Below, piece by piece: positions 61,088-64,000 of a DNA stretch of 64,000 bases. The stretch lies in the NCBI RefSeq assembly GCF_009742825.1, contig NZ_WPCE01000001.1, positions 38,778-102,777 on the forward strand. Reading direction: 5' to 3'. Source of the DNA: Halorubrum sp. CBA1125 (GTDB taxonomy: Archaea; Halobacteriota; Halobacteria; Halobacteriales; Haloferacaceae). The notes beneath the pieces were generated by a model. The model made no database searches. It saw only the letters and a list, made by a program, of their open reading frames with translations, and had not been told where the DNA came from. The translations under genes were made by a program, and so were the position numbers. Each line of letters starts with the position of its first letter. Within the stretch, counting starts at the first letter, position 1.

Positions 61088-62025
61088 TTACTCGTCCTCC
61101 TCGGCGTCGTCGTCGGCCGCCTCCATCTCGGCGACGAGGTCGGCGGCCTCGGACTCGATCTCCTCGTCGAGCTCGTCGAGCTCGTCGGCGTCCGCGTCGC
61201 CGACCGGCTCCTCGGCGGCGACGTCGGTCGCCTCCGTGGCCGTGCCCTGCGTCTCCTCGACGACCTCCTCGACGACCTCCTCGTCGATGACGTCGGCGGG
61301 GTCCTCGTCGGGCACCGCGACGTCCTCGTCGCGCCGACGTCCGGCACCTCCTCGGGCTCCTCTTCGAGGAGCGCCTCGACGCCCTCGTCGTCGCCGGCGG
61401 CGGCCGCCTGCTCGACCTCCGGGACCTCGGCGTCCTCGCGGACGTCGAAGTCGTCCGGGAGCGTCGCGCCCGGCGGGATGATCTTCACGTTGACGCCGAT
61501 CGTCCCGAGCTTCATGACCGCGACGCCCTGGCCGTGGTCGACGACCTCCTCGGCGGGCTCGCCGTTGTGTTTGATGTAGCCGCGGTTGAACTTCTCGACG
61601 CGCGAGCGGGCGCCGGTGACCTTGCCGGAGAGGACGATCTCGGCGCCGAGCGCGCCCGCGTCCATGATCCGGTCGATCGTGGTGTGGCCCGCCTTCCGGA
61701 AGTACCAGCCCCGTTCGAGGGCGTTCGCGAGCCGGTCCGCGACGATCTGGGCGTTCAGGTCGGGTTCGTCGACCTCCTGTACGTCGATCTGCGGGTCGTC
61801 CATGTCGAACCGTTCCTCGAGCTCGGTGGTGATCTTGCGGATGTTCTTCCCGCCCTTCCCGATCACCATGCCGGGCTTTTCGGCCTTCAAGACGATCTGC
61901 GTGCCCATCGGCGTCTGGGCGACGTCCATGCCGCCGTAGCCGGCACGGCCGAGCTCGTCCGCGAAGAACTCGTCGATCTGCGACCGACGAAGGCCGTCTT
62001 CGATGAATTGGTGTTCGTCTGCCAT
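61088..62025 (-). CDS. rps3: 30S ribosomal protein uS3, apparent single-base deletion near the C-terminus
   Basis: From ATG 62025: [20 protein letters not shown], the KH motif [20 protein letters not shown] and [20 protein letters not shown] are standard uS3. After [10 protein letters not shown] near 61330 the frame runs into Arg/Thr/Pro-rich noncoding translation. One base gained in ggcgcgacgagg restores [20 protein letters not shown] and the acidic tail ending DDDAEEDE at 61088. The span is 938 nt, one short of a multiple of three. The conserved body is intact and only the acidic tail is affected. A sequencing error is the simplest explanation. Confidence 0.9.
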
Positions 62026-62489
62026 TAGTTTTCAGCCTCCGGCTCCTCGATGATGAGTTCGACGTCCGCGAGCGTGGTGTTCCACTGGGTCGCCCCCGCG
62101 GCCCGCGGGTTCCGCCCGGGGCGTTCGCCGACCTTGTGGGGGGCGACGTGTTTGATCACCATCTCGTCGCCGTCGAACCCCTGTTCGTCCGCGTTGTTCT
62201 TCACGTTCTCCAAGAGCTTGAGGAAGTCCTTCGCGGCCTTCTCGGGGTAGCGGCCGGCGTCCCAGCCGTCGATGTCCGAGCGGTGGCCCGCGCCGGCGCT
62301 GTGCTGGCGCATCGGCACCGACGTCTCCTCGTCGATGACCGCCTGGAGGTACTCCTCGGCGTCGGCGACCGTCTCGCCTTTGATCTCTCGGGATATCTCC
62401 TTGCTGTCCTTCACGCTGATGGGCCGGTCGCGGAGCATCCCCTTGGCGGTGGTCTCCGGGTCGGCCTCGACGCTGTAGCTGATTCCCAT
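62025..62489 (-). CDS. rpl22: 50S ribosomal protein uL22
   Basis: 154 aa: [40 protein letters not shown] and [20 protein letters not shown] are archaeal uL22. Its stop and the rps3 start meet at 62025. Confidence 0.96.
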   Translation of the reverse strand: MGISYSVEADPETTAKGMLRDRPISVKDSKEISREIKGETVADAEEYLQAVIDEETSVPMRQHSAGAGHRSDIDGWDAGRYPEKAAKDFLKLLENVKNNADEQGFDGDEMVIKHVAPHKVGERPGRNPRAAGATQWNTTLADVELIIEEPEAEN

Positions 62490-62491
62490 GG

Positions 62492-62917
62492 TTACTTGAG
62501 GGGCACGAACTTCGAGGACCGGGTCGCGCCGATGCCGGCCTGACCGTGTTCGACGGTGCTTCGGGTGAGGTGGAACTCGCCGAGGTAGTGTCCGATCATC
62601 TCGGGGTCGACCTGCACGCGTTCGAAGCTGTGTCCGTTGTACACGGCGAACGTGACGCCGACGAACTCCGGCAGGATCGGCATGTCACGCAGGTGCGTCC
62701 GGATCGGGTCGTCGGCCGTCGTCTCCGGGTCACGGCTCCGGACCGTCTCCAGCAGCTTCTGCTGTTCGGTCCCCAGTCCGCGAACGATGGTTCGCCGCTG
62801 GCGTGCGGGGAGCAGTTCCGCGACTTCGTCTACGTCCATCTCCTGCAGCTCGTCGAGCGAGTGACCGCGGTAGGCGAACTCCTCGCCCTCGCGGCCGGTG
62901 CGGTAGTCTGAACTCAT
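62492..62917 (-). CDS. rps19: 30S ribosomal protein uS19
   Basis: 141 aa: [40 protein letters not shown] and [20 protein letters not shown] then GEFHLTR identify uS19. It overlaps rpl2 by 4 nt. Confidence 0.96.
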   Translation of the reverse strand: MSSDYRTGREGEEFAYRGHSLDELQEMDVDEVAELLPARQRRTIVRGLGTEQQKLLETVRSRDPETTADDPIRTHLRDMPILPEFVGVTFAVYNGHSFERVQVDPEMIGHYLGEFHLTRSTVEHGQAGIGATRSSKFVPLK

Positions 62918-63636
62918 TTGTCGCCACCTCGTCCGGTGCGCTTGGATGCGATGTCACCGACCTTCCGTCCCGGCGGGGCGTCCCGCGAGACCGACTTCGG
63001 CTGGCCGGGGTGTTGGCGACCGCCCCCGCCGAAGGGGTGGTCGACGGCGTTCATCGCGACGCCGCGCACGCGCGGGTACTTGGTCCCGCGCGCTTTCATC
63101 TTGTGGTGCTTGTTGCCGGCCTTCACGAACGGCTTCTCCGTCCGACCGCCGCCGGCGACCACGCCGATCGTGGCGCGGCACTGCGGGTCGAGCCGCTTGA
63201 CCTGGCCGCTCGGCAGCTGGACGACCGCGACGTCGCGGTCGTGGGTGAGAAGCGTCGCCGACACGCCGGAGGCGCGCGCGAACTTCCCGCCGTCGCCGCG
63301 GTTGCTCTCGACGTTACACACGGGCACGCCCTCGGGGATCTCCGCCAGCGGGAGCGTGTTGCCGGGCTTGATCTCCGCCGAGACGCCGACCTGGATCGTC
63401 TCGCCCACGCGCACGCCCTCGGGGGCGAGCACGAGGCGCCGGTCGTCGTCCTCGAACGCGACCTCCGCGAGCGGCGCCGAGCGCGCCGGGTCGTGTTCGA
63501 TCCCGACGATCTCGCCGGTGACCGTGTCCGCGTCTTCGAGCGTCTTGTGCGACAGTTCCGCCTTGTAGCGGTGGGAGGGGGCCCGGAACGTCGGGCCGCC
63601 GCGTCCACGCCGCTGTCCCTGAATTCGTCGTCCCAT
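62914..63636 (-). CDS. rpl2: 50S ribosomal protein uL2
   Basis: 240 aa: [20 protein letters not shown], the SH3-like region and the conserved peptidyl-transferase-proximal segment [20 protein letters not shown]. It binds 23S rRNA at the subunit interface. Confidence 0.97.
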   Translation of the reverse strand: MGRRIQGQRRGRGGPTFRAPSHRYKAELSHKTLEDADTVTGEIVGIEHDPARSAPLAEVAFEDDDRRLVLAPEGVRVGETIQVGVSAEIKPGNTLPLAEIPEGVPVCNVESNRGDGGKFARASGVSATLLTHDRDVAVVQLPSGQVKRLDPQCRATIGVVAGGGRTEKPFVKAGNKHHKMKARGTKYPRVRGVAMNAVDHPFGGGGRQHPGQPKSVSRDAPPGRKVGDIASKRTGRGGDK

Positions 63637-63637
63637 C

Positions 63638-63892
63638 TTAGAACACCCCGATACGCGAGGCGACGTCGGTCGCGTCGTCGTCCTCGGAGAGCGTGACCGT
63701 CGCCTTCTTTGTCCCCTTCGAGGTCACCTGCGTGTTCACGTCGACGACGCGCACGTCGTACCGCTCGGAGACCTCGTCGCGGATCTCCGGCTTGGTGGCG
63801 TCGACGTCGACGACGAACAGCAGCTTGTTCTTGAAGTCCATCTCGTTCATCGCCTGCTCGGTGACGAGCGGGTGCTCGATGATCGAGTTCAT
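63638..63892 (-). CDS. rpl23: 50S ribosomal protein uL23
   Basis: 84 aa from ATG 63892 ([20 protein letters not shown]). [20 protein letters not shown] is the uL23 core. The start overlaps the rpl4 stop as ATGA; the longer in-frame extension lies in rpl4 and was rejected. Confidence 0.96.
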   Translation of the reverse strand: MNSIIEHPLVTEQAMNEMDFKNKLLFVVDVDATKPEIRDEVSERYDVRVVDVNTQVTSKGTKKATVTLSEDDDATDVASRIGVF

Positions 63893-64000
63893 CGGTCGGC
63901 CACCTCCGCGACGGCGCTTTCGGTCCACAGCGTGAGTCGGCCCGGGTGCGCGCCGGGCGCGAGGTCTTCCGCGTTGACCTCGGCGGCGGTCGCGACGTCG
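63889..64000 (-). CDS. rpl4: 50S ribosomal protein uL4, C-terminal part
   Basis: The last 36 codons read [20 protein letters not shown] then [16 protein letters not shown] and TGA, the C-terminus of archaeal uL4 (rpl1 in some nomenclatures). The rest lies beyond the window. It continues the operon in the expected gene order. Confidence 0.9.
   Translation of the reverse strand, partial: DVATAAEVNAEDLAPGAHPGRLTLWTESAVAEVADR

Noticed and set aside
60412..62025. A 537-aa fusion of uS3 and RNase P protein
   Set aside because: The long frame exists only because the rps3 frameshift removes the stop. The middle section is Arg/Thr/Pro-rich noncoding translation, and rps3 tail, rpl29 and rnp1 each have normal starts and stops.

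Overview
The window comes from a halophilic archaeon (class Halobacteria); I cannot name the genus. The evidence is the archaeal S10-spc ribosomal operon order with an embedded RNase P protein gene (rnp1), very acidic proteins, high GC in the core genes, IS1341-type TnpB elements, a DUF6516/HVO_A0114-like pair, and many starts with a TATA-like box about 27 bp upstream, as expected for leaderless transcripts.

Left flank (1-10,091): a TnpB gene cut by the window edge, glmS, a compact arsenic operon (arsR-arsC-arsM-acr3), and a scrambled zone. That zone holds a degenerate toxin-antitoxin pair with a doubled palindromic operator, two decayed copies of a small gene sharing a 55-bp repeat, an archaeal ATPase pseudogene cut by a TnpB element, and an antitoxin/PIN-toxin pair.

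Integrated island (10,092-52,186, about 42.1 kb): bounded by 22-bp perfect direct repeats copied from the 3' end of secY. A tyrosine integrase and a ribbon-helix-helix protein lie at the secY end, with an HUH replication protein and an AbrB-like protein next to them, suggesting a plasmid or pleolipovirus-like carrier. A second 23-bp direct repeat pair (10,151 and 50,359) encloses the cargo. The main cargo (10.3-37.9 kb) is a Dpd-type 7-deazaguanine DNA modification and restriction locus. Its modification arm has two DpdA-like transglycosylases, one fused to an ArcS-like domain and one next to a free-standing relative of that domain, plus a GHKL ATPase and divergent queD-queE-queC genes that make preQ0. 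Its restriction arm is one long minus-strand run: small ORF, zinc-ribbon protein, Dna2-like nuclease-helicase, DUF1998-type helicase, unknown protein, dpdG, dpdH, dpdI, dpdJ, dpdK. From 37.9 to 48.5 kb come a gene-poor structured stretch, a serine recombinase, small membrane proteins, an unknown 538-aa protein and two possible PD-(D/E)XK proteins.

Right flank (52,158-64,000): secY and the ribosomal genes uL15 to uL4 (partial), all on the minus strand with start-stop overlaps. The S3 gene carries an apparent single-base deletion. dpdG and dpdH show the same kind of lesion, so sequencing error must be excluded before calling any of them pseudogenes.
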